Shown piece after piece: positions 26,846-35,275 of a stretch of DNA of 35,275 nt; position 1 is the first letter of the stretch; each line of letters starts with the position of its first letter. The stretch is from Bordetella petrii (lineage in GTDB: Bacteria > Pseudomonadota > Gammaproteobacteria > Burkholderiales > Burkholderiaceae_B). The stretch covers positions 1-35,275 of the forward strand of contig NZ_JAJMLX010000012.1 in NCBI RefSeq assembly GCF_020991325.1, written 5' to 3'. Both the position numbers and the translations under genes were made by a program. The notes under the pieces are model-generated. The model searched no databases, was not told where the DNA came from, and was given only the letters and a program-made list of their open reading frames with translations.

Positions 26846-28003
26846 ATGCTTATTTCCCGTTACGGCCGCGCGTGGCGCGGCGCCGTCCTGGCCGCCGGCC
26901 TTGTCGCCCTGGCCGGCTGCTCGATGTTTTCCAGCGACGACGATCGCTACGCGCCCGCGCCCCTCACCGAATACGCGCCGGGCATGTCGGTGCGCGCGGT
27001 CTGGTCCACCTCCATTGGCAGCGGCTCCGGCCTGGGCTTCGTGCCCGCGGTAGTGGGCGACAACGTCTACGCCGCGACACCCGACGGCTCGGTGGCCAAG
27101 CTTGAATTGGCCAGCGGCCGCGTCGTCTGGAAGGCATCCGCCGACACGAAGCTCTCGGCCGGCGTGGGCAGCGACGGCACCACCACCGTGGTGGCTTCTC
27201 CCCTGGGCCAGATCATCGCCTTCGACGACGCCGGCAAGGTCAAGTGGAAGGCCCAGGCCACCAGCGACGTTTCTATTGCCCCGGTGGTGGGTTATGGCGC
27301 CGTCGTGGTGCGCAGCGGCGATTACCGCATCCAGGCTTTCAACATCGAAACCGGCGAGCGTCTCTGGAGCCTGCAGCGGCCCGGCCCCGCACTGGCCTTG
27401 CGCAGCAGTGCCCAGATGATCATGGCCGAAGGCCTGGTCATCACGGGCTTGCCAGGCGGCAAGCTGCTGGCCATCAACGTAGGCAGCGGCAACGTACAGT
27501 GGGAAGGCACGGTTGCCACTCCCAGTGGCGCCAGCGATCTCGAACGCCTGACCGACGTGGTCGGCGCGCCGCGGGTCGTCGGTCCGCTGTTGTGCGCGGT
27601 GGCGTATCAAGGCCGCATCGTCTGCTTCGATGTCACTCAGGGCGGCCGTCCCATCTGGGCCAAGGATTTCTCCAGCTCCAGCGGCATGGTCCTGGACGGC
27701 CGGTTTGCCTATGCCCCCGACCAGACCAGCGTGGTCAATGCCTTCGCGCTCGACAGCGGCACCAATGTCTGGAAGCAGGCGGCCCTGAAAAACCGCGCGC
27801 TGACCGCGCCCGCCGTATTGGGCAGCGCCGTCGCCGTGGGCGACCTGGACGGCTACGTGCACTTCCTGTCCAGCAGCGACGGCAGCTTGCTGGCACGCCT
27901 GTCGGTCGGTGGCGATGCCATCGTCTCGCCACTGCAAACCACCTCGCAAGGGGTGCTGGTGCAGAATGGCGACGGCAATCTCGTGCTGATCGGCACCAAC
28001 TAA
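26846..28003 (+). CDS. bamB: Outer-membrane protein assembly lipoprotein BamB
   Basis: A 385-residue lipoprotein of the BAM complex that helps BamA insert beta-barrel proteins. The lipobox is LAGC with lipidated Cys25, after a short Arg-containing hydrophobic signal. The rest is an eight-bladed beta-propeller built of PQQ-like repeats (for example GDNVYAATPDGSVAKLELASGRVVWKA, GRIVCFDVTQGGRPIWAKDF, GDLDGYVHFLSSSDGSLLARL). GGAG lies at 26833-26836 before ATG 26846. MipA, encoded in this window, is the kind of client it would help assemble. Confidence 0.95.
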   Translation: MLISRYGRAWRGAVLAAGLVALAGCSMFSSDDDRYAPAPLTEYAPGMSVRAVWSTSIGSGSGLGFVPAVVGDNVYAATPDGSVAKLELASGRVVWKASADTKLSAGVGSDGTTTVVASPLGQIIAFDDAGKVKWKAQATSDVSIAPVVGYGAVVVRSGDYRIQAFNIETGERLWSLQRPGPALALRSSAQMIMAEGLVITGLPGGKLLAINVGSGNVQWEGTVATPSGASDLERLTDVVGAPRVVGPLLCAVAYQGRIVCFDVTQGGRPIWAKDFSSSSGMVLDGRFAYAPDQTSVVNAFALDSGTNVWKQAALKNRALTAPAVLGSAVAVGDLDGYVHFLSSSDGSLLARLSVGGDAIVSPLQTTSQGVLVQNGDGNLVLIGTN

Positions 28004-28025
28004 CTTCTAATTCTTCAGTCCTACC

Positions 28026-29384
28026 GTGTCTTTCAAGCCCGTCGTCGCCCTGGTCGGCCGCCCCAATGTGGGCAAGTCGACACTGTTCAACCGCCTGACG
28101 CGTTCGCGTTCGGCACTGGTTGCCGATTATTCCGGCCTGACGCGCGATCGCCATTACGGCGAGGGCAGGGTGGGCGATACGCCCTTCATCGTCATCGATA
28201 CGGGCGGTTTCGAACCGGTGGCCAAAACCGGCATCCTGCGTGAAATGGCGCGCCAGACGCGCCAGGCCATCGCCGAGGCCGACGTGGTGGTTTTCCTGGT
28301 CGACGCCCGCGCTGGCGTCAATGCCCATGACCACGAAATCGCCCAGTTGCTGCGCAAGTCGGGCCAGCAGCGCGTCATCCTGGCCGTCAACAAGGCCGAA
28401 GGCATGGGCGCGGGCAAGGCCACCGGCGAATTCCACGAGCTGGGCCTGGGCGAACCCCATCCGATTTCGGCCGCGCACGGCGACGGCATTGTCGATCTCA
28501 TCGAACTCGCGCTCGCCGGGCTGGTCGAGCCCGAGCCCGAAGCCGAAAGCGAGAGCGCCGAAGGCCAGGAACACGACCATCGCATCAAGCTGGCCATCGT
28601 CGGCCGGCCCAATGTGGGCAAGTCCACGCTCATCAACACCCTGTTGGGCGAAGAGCGGGTCATTGCCTACGACCTGCCAGGCACTACTCGCGACGCCATC
28701 GAGATCGATTTCGAGCGAGATGGCCGCAAGTACACCTTGATAGACACCGCCGGCCTGCGCCGCCGGGGCAAGGTCTTCGAGGCGGTCGAAAAATTCTCGG
28801 TCATCAAGACGCTGCAGGCCATCGAAGCCAGCAACGTGGTGCTCCTGATGCTCGACGCCCAGGCCGAAGTGTCCGAGCAGGACGCACACATCGCCGGCTT
28901 CGTGCTGGAAACCGGCCGCGCCGTGGTGGTGGCCATCAACAAATGGGACGGCCTGGATACCGACCAGCGTGAACGCATCGAACGCGAATTCCAGCGCAAG
29001 CTGCGCTTCCTGTCGTTTGCACCCACCCATACCATTTCCGCCCTGAAAGGGCAGGGCATCAAGCCCGTACTCAAGTCGGTGGTGTCGGCCCATGCCGCCG
29101 CGTTCGCCAAGCTGTCCACGCCCAGGCTCACGCGTGAACTCCAAGCCGCCGTGGAACAGCAGCCGCCGCCGCGCAAAGGTATTTTTCGCCCCAAGATGCG
29201 CTATGCCCACCAGGGTGGCCAGAATCCGCCGCTGGTGGTCATACACGGCAATGCGCTCGACGCCATTCCGGAATCCTATCGCCGCTACCTGGAAACGCGC
29301 TTCCGCACGGCTTTCAAGCTGGCAGGCACGCCGCTGCGTATCGAATTCAAATCTTCGCGCAATCCCTACGCGCAGGAAAACTGA
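28026..29384 (+). CDS. der: Ribosome-assembly GTPase Der (EngA)
   Basis: An essential double GTPase for 50S subunit maturation. Two G domains are visible, each with a [10 protein letters not shown]-loop (residues 11-19 and about 193-201), DTGG/DTAG G3 motifs and NKAE/NKWD G4 motifs, followed by the KH-like C-terminal domain ending near FKSSRNPY. At 452 residues it is typical. The start is GTG 28026 (protein [11 protein letters not shown]); an ATG is not available near the motif. No strong ribosome site is seen, so it may rely on coupling with bamB, 22 bases upstream. Confidence 0.97.
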   Translation: MSFKPVVALVGRPNVGKSTLFNRLTRSRSALVADYSGLTRDRHYGEGRVGDTPFIVIDTGGFEPVAKTGILREMARQTRQAIAEADVVVFLVDARAGVNAHDHEIAQLLRKSGQQRVILAVNKAEGMGAGKATGEFHELGLGEPHPISAAHGDGIVDLIELALAGLVEPEPEAESESAEGQEHDHRIKLAIVGRPNVGKSTLINTLLGEERVIAYDLPGTTRDAIEIDFERDGRKYTLIDTAGLRRRGKVFEAVEKFSVIKTLQAIEASNVVLLMLDAQAEVSEQDAHIAGFVLETGRAVVVAINKWDGLDTDQRERIEREFQRKLRFLSFAPTHTISALKGQGIKPVLKSVVSAHAAAFAKLSTPRLTRELQAAVEQQPPPRKGIFRPKMRYAHQGGQNPPLVVIHGNALDAIPESYRRYLETRFRTAFKLAGTPLRIEFKSSRNPYAQEN

Positions 29385-29387
29385 CTC

Positions 29388-30473
29388 ATGAGCCGTTTCT
29401 GGAGTCCCGTCGTGGGGACGCTCAGCCCCTATGTGCCGGGCGAGCAGCCCAAGCTGCAAGACCTGGTCAAGCTCAACACCAACGAGCATCCGTTCGGGCC
29501 GTCGCCGAAAGTCTTGCAGGCCCTGCGCGGCGCCTGCGACGACAACCTGAAGCTCTACCCCGACCCTGGCTCCGAACGCCTGCGCCAGGCGGTGGCCGTC
29601 AATTTCCAGGTCCAGGCCGACCAGGTATTCGTAGGCAATGGCTCCGACGAGGTCCTGGCGCACGTTTTCCAGGCCCTGCTCAAGCATGACGGGCCGCTGT
29701 TGTTCCCCGACATTACCTACAGTTTTTATCCGGTGTATTGCGGGCTGTACCAGATCGCCTATCAGGCGGTGCCGCTCACCGAAGATTTCTGTATCGATGT
29801 GCAAGATTACCTGCCGGCCGCGGGCCGCCAGGCAGGCGGCATCATCTTCCCCAATCCCAATGCGCCCACCGGCCGGGCGCTTCCCCTGGCCGACATCGAA
29901 CGCATCGTGGCCGCCAACCCCGACGTCGTCGTGGTCATCGACGAAGCCTATGTCGATTTCGGGGCCGAATCAGCCGTCAGCCTGGTAGCCCGCCACGACA
30001 ACCTGCTGGTGATCCAAACCCTGTCGAAATCGCGTTCGCTGGCCGGCCTGAGGGTGGGCTTCGCCATTGGCAGCCAGGTGCTCATCGAGGCGCTGGAACG
30101 CGTCAAGAACAGCTTCAATTCCTACCCCATCGACCGCCTGGCCGAAACCGGGGCTGTGGCCGCGCTGGAAGATAGGTCTTATTTCGAGCGCACTCGCCAG
30201 GCAGTGATCGCCACACGCAACAATCTCACTGCGCAGTTGCAGGGCCTGGGTTTCGAGGTGCTGCCTTCGGCCGCCAACTTCGTGTTTGCCCGCCACCCCC
30301 GGCACGATGGCGCCGCCCTGGCGGCGGCACTGCGCGACCGCAGCATCATCGTGCGCCACTTCAAGCATCCGCGCATCGACCAATTCCTGCGCATCACGGT
30401 GGGCACCGATGCCCAGTGTTCGCGCCTGCTCGAGGCCCTTGCGGCCATCGTGGCGAAGCCTGACACCTTATGA
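29388..30473 (+). CDS. hisC: Histidinol-phosphate aminotransferase
   Basis: A PLP enzyme converting imidazole-acetol phosphate and glutamate to histidinol phosphate. The 361-residue class I/II aminotransferase shows [19 protein letters not shown] at the N-terminus, [29 protein letters not shown], and the Schiff-base Lys214 in [14 protein letters not shown], with the phosphate-binding Arg in the same segment. It is three bases after der, away from the other his biosynthesis genes, and shares the region with hisZ and hisS. Many bacteria carry several hisC paralogues, so a broader aromatic aminotransferase role is possible. Confidence 0.93.
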   Translation: MSRFWSPVVGTLSPYVPGEQPKLQDLVKLNTNEHPFGPSPKVLQALRGACDDNLKLYPDPGSERLRQAVAVNFQVQADQVFVGNGSDEVLAHVFQALLKHDGPLLFPDITYSFYPVYCGLYQIAYQAVPLTEDFCIDVQDYLPAAGRQAGGIIFPNPNAPTGRALPLADIERIVAANPDVVVVIDEAYVDFGAESAVSLVARHDNLLVIQTLSKSRSLAGLRVGFAIGSQVLIEALERVKNSFNSYPIDRLAETGAVAALEDRSYFERTRQAVIATRNNLTAQLQGLGFEVLPSAANFVFARHPRHDGAALAAALRDRSIIVRHFKHPRIDQFLRITVGTDAQCSRLLEALAAIVAKPDTL

Positions 30474-30479
30474 AAGAAT

Positions 30480-30495
30480 TTGCCCCTCGGGGCAA
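30480..30495. repeat. Small perfect hairpin between hisC and hfq
   Basis: TTGCCCC (30480-30486) and GGGGCAA (30489-30495) are inverted repeats with a minimal centre, 7 bases after the hisC stop. On the plus strand no T-run follows, so it is at most a weak terminator or 3'-end stabiliser. Confidence 0.4.
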
Positions 30496-30525
30496 GTGGC
30501 ACGGGCCGGGAAAACCCTGTAGAGT
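30496..30525 (+). promoter_or_regulatory. Possible hfq promoter
   Basis: GTGGCA (30496-30501, 4 of 6) and TAGAGT (30520-30525, 4 of 6) with an 18-bp spacer lie about 50 bases before hfq. Moderate match only; transcription from hisC may also enter. Confidence 0.35.
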
Positions 30526-30576
30526 ACACATTTCGGCGTCTGCCACCACTCAAAACAAACAATTGGAGCCTGGCCA

Positions 30577-30813
30577 ATGAGCAATAAAGGGCAAACTCTG
30601 CAAGATCCGTTTCTGAACACGCTGCGCAAAGAACATGTGCCCGTGTCCATCTATCTGGTAAACGGCATCAAGCTGCAAGGGCAAATAGAATCCTTCGATC
30701 AATACGTGGTGCTGCTGCGCAATACCGTGACGCAAATGGTGTACAAACACGCCATTTCCACCGTGGTTCCCGCGCGCGCCGTGAATTTCCAGGTGGATGT
30801 TCCCGCTGAATAA
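30577..30813 (+). CDS. hfq: RNA chaperone Hfq
   Basis: A hexameric Sm-like protein that pairs small RNAs with mRNAs. The 78-residue product has the full core: [43 protein letters not shown] (Sm1) and [13 protein letters not shown] (Sm2 with the YKHA proximal-face motif). The C-terminal tail is short, as in many betaproteobacteria, lacking E. coli's long acidic tail. TTGGAG (30563-30568) precedes ATG 30577. A terminator-like hairpin follows, and hflX comes next, the classic hfq-hflX-hflK-hflC order. Confidence 0.98.
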   Translation: MSNKGQTLQDPFLNTLRKEHVPVSIYLVNGIKLQGQIESFDQYVVLLRNTVTQMVYKHAISTVVPARAVNFQVDVPAE

Positions 30814-30841
30814 TCATCACGCTCAGGCTGTTCTTTTTCTT

Positions 30842-30874
30842 GCCCGCCGCACGGCTCGTGTCGGCGGGCATTTT
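30842..30874 (+). terminator. Intrinsic terminator between hfq and hflX
   Basis: GCCCGCCG (30842-30849) pairs perfectly with CGGCGGGC (30862-30869). CACG and CGTG extend the stem inside around a GCT loop with one bulged T, and ATTTT follows. It lies 28 bases after the hfq stop and 20 before hflX, so it should make part of the hfq mRNA monocistronic and lower hflXKC expression. Confidence 0.7.
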
Positions 30875-30894
30875 CGCTGTGGCGGGGTGCTTTG

Positions 30895-32025
30895 ATGCGC
30901 GCGTTGATCATCAGCGTCGATCTTGGCAACCCCGATTTCACCGCGCATGCCGAAGAATTCGCCATGCTGGCGCGTGGGGCGGGGGCCGAAATCGTCGGCA
31001 CCGTCCTGGCCCGGCGCGATCGTCCCGACGCCAAGTTCTTCATCGGTTCCGGCAAGGTCCAGGAAGCAGTGGCCATGGCGGGCGCCTTGCTGGCCGACAT
31101 CGTCCTGTTCGATCAGCCGCTATCCCCCGCGCAGCAGCGCAACCTCGAACGCGAATTCAATCTGCGCGTGGTCGACCGTGTCGCCCTCATCCTGGATATT
31201 TTCGCGCTGCGCGCCAAAAGCCACGAAGGCAAGCTGCAGGTCGAACTGGCCCAGTTGCAGCACCTGGTCACGCGCCTGACCCGGCTCTGGACTCACCTTG
31301 AGCGGCAGCGCGGCGGTATAGGCATGCGCGGTCCGGGCGAGTCCCAGCTCGAAATGGACCGTCGCATGATCGGCGCCAAGGTCAAGGTACTGCGCGAACG
31401 CCTCGACCGCGTCGAGCGCCAGCGCGTCACTCAGCGCCGCGCCCGAGCGCGGGGCGGGGCCTTGTCCGTATCGCTGGTGGGCTATACCAACGCCGGGAAA
31501 TCCACGTTGTTCAATGCCCTGACGCGGGCCGGCGCCTATGCGGCCGACCAGCTCTTCGCCACCCTGGACACCACCACGCGCCGCATCTGGATCGAAGGCA
31601 CCGGCTCGGTCGTGCTGTCCGATACCGTGGGCTTCATCCGCGACCTGCCGCCCAACCTCATCGCCGCCTTCCGGGCCACCCTGGAAGAAACCATTCACGC
31701 CGACGTCCTGCTGCATGTGGTCGACGCCGCCAGCCCGCAACGCGACGAACAGATCGCCGAGGTCAATAAAGTACTGGCCGAAATCGGGGCCGGCTCGATT
31801 CCCACCATCCTGGTGCACAACAAGATCGATGCCGCCGGGCTGGAACCCCGGGTCGAACGCGACGCCCATGGTACGATTGCGCGAGTATTTGTAAGCGCTA
31901 CCGAGCGCGCCGGTCTGGATGCGTTGCGCGGGGCAATTGCAGAGATCGGCCAGATTGTGGGAACCAATGCCTCGAATCTCCAAAATCTTCAATCTGAACG
32001 ACCCGGGCTGGGGTCGCGGCAATAA
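30895..32025 (+). CDS. hflX: Ribosome-splitting GTPase HflX
   Basis: A heat-shock-linked GTPase that splits stalled 70S ribosomes. The 376-residue product has the N-terminal HflX domain, the glycine-rich linker motif GMRGPGESQLEMDRRMI (Ser where Thr is common in GETQLE), and a G domain with GYTNAGKSTLFNAL, DTVGFIRDLPP and NKIDAA. ATG 30895 is preferred to TTG 30892. Its last 59 bases overlap the start of hflK in another frame, an unusually long overlap that ties the two together. Confidence 0.95.
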   Translation: MRALIISVDLGNPDFTAHAEEFAMLARGAGAEIVGTVLARRDRPDAKFFIGSGKVQEAVAMAGALLADIVLFDQPLSPAQQRNLEREFNLRVVDRVALILDIFALRAKSHEGKLQVELAQLQHLVTRLTRLWTHLERQRGGIGMRGPGESQLEMDRRMIGAKVKVLRERLDRVERQRVTQRRARARGGALSVSLVGYTNAGKSTLFNALTRAGAYAADQLFATLDTTTRRIWIEGTGSVVLSDTVGFIRDLPPNLIAAFRATLEETIHADVLLHVVDAASPQRDEQIAEVNKVLAEIGAGSIPTILVHNKIDAAGLEPRVERDAHGTIARVFVSATERAGLDALRGAIAEIGQIVGTNASNLQNLQSERPGLGSRQ

Positions 32026-33253
32026 CAATGGCTCCGAGCCGCCCAAGCGGCCGAAGAGCAACAGCGATGGCCCGCCAGACCTCGACGAGGTCTGGCGCGA
32101 CTTCAACAACCGTATCGGTTCGCTGTTCGGACGCAAGGGCGGGGGCGGTGGCAACCGGCCCGGCAACCGCGGCGGCATGACGCCGCCGTCGCCTCGCGGC
32201 ACCCGCATCGGCCTGGGCGTCATCGCCCTGGTGCTGCTGTTGTTGTGGCTGGCCAGCGGTTTCTTCATCGTCCAGGAAGGCCAGGTCGCTGTCGTCACCC
32301 AGTTCGGCAAGTACAAGAGCACGGCTGCGCCGGGCTTCCAGTGGCGCCTGCCGTACCCCATCCAAAGCCACGAAGCCGTCAATATTTCGCAGTTGCGTAC
32401 CTTCGAAGTCGGCTTCCGCGGCGGTTCGCGCAACAAGGTGCTGCCTGAGGCCCTGATGCTCACCACTGACGAGAACATCGTCGACATGCAGTTCGTGGTG
32501 CAGTACCGCCTGCGCGCCGACGGCGCCCCCAATTACCTGTTCAACATGCGCGACCCCGACGACTCCGTGCGCCAGGCGGCCGAAACCGCCATGCGCGAAA
32601 TCGTCGGCAAGAAGCCCATGGATTTCGTGCTGTATGAAGGCCGTACCGAAGTGGCCGTCGAAGTGCAGAGTCTGATGCAGCAGATCCTCGACCGCTACCA
32701 ATCTGGTATCCAGGTCAGCACCGTGGCCATCCAGAACGTCCAGCCGCCGGAACAGGTGCAGGCCGCGTTCGACGACGCCGTCAAGGCCGGGCAGGACCGC
32801 GAACGCCAGATCAACGAAGGCCAGGCCTACGCGAACCAGGTCATTCCATTGGCGGGCGGGCAGGCCTCGCGCATGCTTGAGCAGGCGCAGGGCTACAAGG
32901 CCAAGGTCATCGGCGACGCCCGCGGTGACGCCGCGCGCTTCTCCAGCATCCTGGCCGAATACCAGAAAGCACCCACCATCATGCGCGAACGCATGTACCT
33001 GGAAACCATGCAGCAGATCTTCTCGCGTGCAAGCAAAGTCATGGTGGACACCGAAACCAGCAACAACATGCTTTACCTGCCGCTGGACAAGATCATGCAG
33101 CAAACCGCCCGCGATGCAACGGTCAAGCCGACCGCCTTGCCCGGCGCCAGCCAGCCCACCGTTCCGCAACCGCCTGCGCGCAATACCGGCGCAAGCTCGT
33201 CCGGCAACAACAGCAACGGCAACACGCTGTCTCGCGACCGTATGTCGCGCTAA
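31967..33253 (+). CDS. hflK: FtsH protease modulator HflK
   Basis: A 428-residue band-7/SPFH membrane protein that with HflC forms the large cage around FtsH. The N-terminus is glycine- and asparagine-rich and cytoplasmic, one transmembrane helix spans about 81-102 (IGLGVIALVLLLLWLASGFFIV), and the periplasmic SPFH domain follows (EGQVAVVTQFGKYKSTAAPGFQWRLPYPIQS) with a long helical region (AVKAGQDRERQINEGQAYANQVIPLAGGQASRMLEQAQGYKAKV). The C-terminal tail is Ala/Pro/Asn-rich. ATG 31967 is the first natural start and matches the family N-terminus MPRISKIFNLNDPGWG. It lies within the end of hflX; the hflC start is 18 bases after its stop. Confidence 0.95.
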   Translation: MPRISKIFNLNDPGWGRGNNNGSEPPKRPKSNSDGPPDLDEVWRDFNNRIGSLFGRKGGGGGNRPGNRGGMTPPSPRGTRIGLGVIALVLLLLWLASGFFIVQEGQVAVVTQFGKYKSTAAPGFQWRLPYPIQSHEAVNISQLRTFEVGFRGGSRNKVLPEALMLTTDENIVDMQFVVQYRLRADGAPNYLFNMRDPDDSVRQAAETAMREIVGKKPMDFVLYEGRTEVAVEVQSLMQQILDRYQSGIQVSTVAIQNVQPPEQVQAAFDDAVKAGQDRERQINEGQAYANQVIPLAGGQASRMLEQAQGYKAKVIGDARGDAARFSSILAEYQKAPTIMRERMYLETMQQIFSRASKVMVDTETSNNMLYLPLDKIMQQTARDATVKPTALPGASQPTVPQPPARNTGASSSGNNSNGNTLSRDRMSR

Positions 33254-33271
33254 TCCGGAGGAGCCCAGATC

Positions 33272-34165
33272 ATGCAACGTTTCATGCCCATCCTGGTCGG
33301 CCTCCTGCTGGTGCTGGCCGCCCTGTCTTCCATGGTGTTCATCGTGCGCGAGCGCGACTACGCCCTGGTGTTCTCGCTGGGCGAGGTGCGCAAGGTCATT
33401 AACGAACCTGGCCTGTACTTCAAGGCGCCGCCGCCGTTCCAGAACGTCGTCACCATCGACAAGCGCATTCTCACCATCGAGTCCAGTGATGCCGAGCGCA
33501 TCCAGACTTCCGAAAAGAAGAACCTGCTGATCGATTCGTACGTCAAGTGGCGCATCGCCGACCCGCGTCTCTACTACGTTACTTTCGGCGGCAACGAACG
33601 CGCCGCCCAGGAACGCCTGCAAGCCCAGATCCGCGACGCCCTGAACGCGTCCGTCAACGTCCGCACAGTCAAAGAAGTGGTGTCGGCCGAGCGCGACAAA
33701 ATCATGAGCGAAATTCTGTCCACGGTGGCCAAGCGCGCCGAGCCGCTGGGGGTCGAAGTGGTCGATGTGCGCCTGCGCCGCATCGAGTTCGCGCCCGAAA
33801 TCTCCGAATCGGTCTATCGCCGCATGGAAGCCGAGCGCACGCGGGTTGCCAACGAACTCCGCTCCATCGGCGCCGCCGAGAGCGAGAAAATCCGCGCCGA
33901 GGCCGACCGCCAGCGCGAGGTCATCCTGGCCGAGGCCTACGCCAAGTCGCAAACCGTCATGGGCGAGGGCGATGCCGAGGCCAGCGGGCTGTATGCCGCC
34001 GCTTTTGGCCAGGACGCCGAGTTCTACAAGTTCTACAAAAGCCTGGAAGCCTACCGCTCGTCGTTCCAGTCGCCCAGCGACGTTCTGGTCGTCGACCCCA
34101 GCTCCGAATACTTCCAGTTCATGAAGAGCTCAACCGGCCAGCAGCCCGCCGGGGCGGCCAAGTAG
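33272..34165 (+). CDS. hflC: FtsH protease modulator HflC
   Basis: A 297-residue SPFH protein, partner of HflK. The transmembrane anchor is at residues 4-22 (FMPILVGLLLVLAALSSMVFIV), followed by RERDYALVFSLGEVRKVINEPGLYFKAPPPFQNVVTIDKRILT, the SPFH core, and a helical region (VANELRSIGAAESEKIRAEADRQREVILAEAYAKSQTVMGEGDAEASGLYAAAFGQDAEFYKFYKSLEAYR) typical of HflC. GGAGGAG at 33257-33263 gives a very good ribosome site. A strong terminator follows about 50 bases after the stop, so hflC ends this transcription unit. Confidence 0.96.
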   Translation: MQRFMPILVGLLLVLAALSSMVFIVRERDYALVFSLGEVRKVINEPGLYFKAPPPFQNVVTIDKRILTIESSDAERIQTSEKKNLLIDSYVKWRIADPRLYYVTFGGNERAAQERLQAQIRDALNASVNVRTVKEVVSAERDKIMSEILSTVAKRAEPLGVEVVDVRLRRIEFAPEISESVYRRMEAERTRVANELRSIGAAESEKIRAEADRQREVILAEAYAKSQTVMGEGDAEASGLYAAAFGQDAEFYKFYKSLEAYRSSFQSPSDVLVVDPSSEYFQFMKSSTGQQPAGAAK

Positions 34166-34216
34166 GCGCGGCCCAAACCATGTACAATACCGCGTAAGCT
34201 AGAAATCATTCCGCAT

Positions 34217-34257
34217 GCGGCTAAGCGGGCTTACGCCCCCTTGGCCGCTTTTGTTTT
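34217..34257 (+). terminator. Strong intrinsic terminator between hflC and hisZ
   Basis: GCGGC (34217-34221) pairs with GCCGC (34244-34248). The inner stem TAAG with CTTG and GGGC (34227-34230) with GCCC (34235-34238) closes on a TTAC loop, and TTTTGTTTT (34249-34257) follows. It stands 43 bases before the hisZ ATG. A separate palindrome CCGCATGCGG (34211-34220) overlaps its 5' arm and could compete with it. Confidence 0.75.
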
Positions 34258-34300
34258 GGGCGTCGCCCACGCACTTCAGGTGTCATTCAGGTAAACAAGC

Positions 34301-35275
34301 ATGGGTAACTGGTTGCTGCCCGAGAGCCTTGCCGACGTACTTCCGGCCGAGGCACGGCGCATCGAGGAACTGCGCCGCAAACTTCTCGATCTTTACCGTA
34401 CGTATGGTTTCGAGCTGGTTGCGCCGCCCCTGGTCGAATACATAGATTCGTTGCTGTCGGGCACCGGCAGCGACCTGAATCTCCGTACCTGCAAACTGGT
34501 GGACCAACTGTCCGGCCGCACCCTGGGGGTGCGCGCCGACATGACCCCGCAGGTCACCCGCATCGATGCCCACTTGCTGAACCGGGCCGGCGTTACCCGG
34601 CTATGCTATTGCGGCAACGTGCTGCATGCCCGCCCGGCCGATCTCCTGTCCAGCCGCGAATTGCTGCAGATCGGCGCCGAAATCTACGGCCATGCGGGCT
34701 TCGAGGCCGATCTCGAAATCATCTCGCTGGTGCTGGAAACAGTGGCCACGGCAGGCTTGCATCAGCCGCGGCTCGATCTCTGCCACCCGGGCGTGCTGCG
34801 CGCCATCCTCGATGCCGATCCGCAAGCCGCGGGCAGCGCCGAAGACATCGTCCTGTTGCTGCGCGAGAAAGACGTCCCCGGGCTGGGCGAACTGGCCCGC
34901 CAGGAAAACGCCATCCGGCCTGACACCCTGGCGGCCCTGCAGCGGCTCGCCGGCCTGTATGGCGGCCCTGACGTCATACTGCAGGCGCGTCGCGACCTTC
35001 CGCCGCTGCCCGGGGTAACTTCGGCGCTTGATGCGTTGCAGGCCATTATCGACGCCATGCCCGAGGTCGCGCTGGGCGTCGACCTGGCCGATATCGGTGG
35101 CTATGGCTACCATTCCGGCGTTACTTTCGCCTTGTACGCGGAAGGTTGGCACGACGCGCTGGTCAGCGGCGGCCGTTACGATGACGTCAGCCGCGCCTTT
35201 GGCCGGGCCCGTCCGGCCACCGGCTTCAGCCTCGACTTGCGCAAGCTGGCGCGCGGCTTGCCGCCTGCCGGCCGG
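34301..35275 (+). CDS. hisZ: ATP phosphoribosyltransferase regulatory subunit HisZ, cut by the window edge
   Basis: A catalytically inactive HisRS paralogue that activates the short form of HisG, the first enzyme of histidine synthesis. The open frame gives 325 residues from [40 protein letters not shown] to the edge; full HisZ is ~380-390. It keeps the class II fold ([36 protein letters not shown]). The Asp-Val after GGRYD differs from the Gly-Leu of HisS, and the partner hisS is 8 kb upstream in this window. Its presence predicts a short-form hisG elsewhere. A TACAAT-like -10 (34183-34188) lies before the terminator, so expression may depend on read-through or an unseen promoter. Confidence 0.93.
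   Translation, partial: MGNWLLPESLADVLPAEARRIEELRRKLLDLYRTYGFELVAPPLVEYIDSLLSGTGSDLNLRTCKLVDQLSGRTLGVRADMTPQVTRIDAHLLNRAGVTRLCYCGNVLHARPADLLSSRELLQIGAEIYGHAGFEADLEIISLVLETVATAGLHQPRLDLCHPGVLRAILDADPQAAGSAEDIVLLLREKDVPGLGELARQENAIRPDTLAALQRLAGLYGGPDVILQARRDLPPLPGVTSALDALQAIIDAMPEVALGVDLADIGGYGYHSGVTFALYAEGWHDALVSGGRYDDVSRAFGRARPATGFSLDLRKLARGLPPAGR

Noticed and set aside
30497-30512. Sigma-54-like TGGCACG upstream of hfq
   Set aside because: The -24 GG is present, but the GC expected 10 bases later at -12 is missing (bases there are GA), so it does not make a sigma-54 promoter.
31898-33952. A 684-codon minus-strand frame over hflK-hflC, and similar ones over alaS (6322-7845), bamB/der (27735-29804) and ispG (23454-25304)
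   Set aside because: All mirror strongly supported genes on the plus strand, with no known domain or independent ribosome site and promoter.
34180-34197. A tiny ORF (MYNTA) after hflC as a leader peptide for hisZ
   Set aside because: Five codons, no ribosome site and no histidine codons; the ATG overlaps the possible -10 element.
1-35275. CRISPR arrays, tRNA/rRNA genes, insertion sequences, phage integrases, defence systems
   Set aside because: None could be recognised; intergenic regions are short and the genes are nearly all identifiable core functions.

Overview
The window is a dense, GC-rich stretch of a betaproteobacterial chromosome, most like Bordetella/Achromobacter (Alcaligenaceae). 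The main clues are the run ndk-rlmN-rodZ-ispG-hisS-yfgM-bamB-der-hisC-hfq-hflX-hflK-hflC-hisZ, HisS and Der sequences of the Bordetella type, and paired hisS and hisZ. This assignment rests on recalled gene order and protein style, not on a search.

Left part (1-6061). The first ~300 bases encode a piece of a nonribosomal peptide synthetase condensation domain. It breaks off near base 297 and is joined directly to the interior of a pilO-like gene. From there a type IVb (R64/thin-pilus type) operon runs in order: pilO (3' part), pilP, pilQ (ATPase), pilR (inner-membrane platform), pilS (major prepilin) and pilV (minor pilin/tip protein). No prepilin peptidase, transglycosylase, shufflon or recombinase follows.

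Bases 6062-10850 hold translation genes: alaS with a TusA-like sulfur carrier overlapping its end, then rpsP-rimM-trmD. rplS, the usual fourth member of that operon, is absent. Bases 10930-15218 form a small uptake and catabolism module. It has a helix-turn-helix/cupin regulator whose start codon lies in a perfect palindrome, a polar amino-acid ABC transporter (binding protein, permease, ATPase) and an FAD-dependent amine/amino-acid oxidoreductase. The substrate is unknown. Bases 15234-18138 hold a QseBC-like two-component system (minus strand) divergent from a MipA/OmpV outer-membrane protein. The shared promoter region carries an inverted repeat and an 11-bp-spaced TTAA direct repeat.

Bases 18139-18267 are a convergent intergenic region with strong hairpins, including a near-perfect palindrome that looks like a dispersed intergenic repeat. 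valS (minus) faces away from the long plus-strand series starting with ndk. That series covers nucleotide balance (ndk), translation (rlmN, hisS, der, hflX), isoprenoid synthesis (ispG), envelope assembly (short RodZ-like protein, YfgM, BamB), histidine synthesis (hisC, hisZ), RNA regulation (hfq) and membrane protease control (hflK, hflC). Genes within it overlap or sit a few bases apart, apart from hairpin-containing gaps around hfq and before hisZ. hisZ runs off the right edge.

The window is mostly core genome. The points most worth a second look are the NRPS/pilO junction, the regulator-transporter-oxidase module with its operator, the divergent two-component/mipA control region, and the terminator-like structures in front of hflX and hisZ. 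I saw no tRNA, rRNA, CRISPR array, insertion sequence or integrase.
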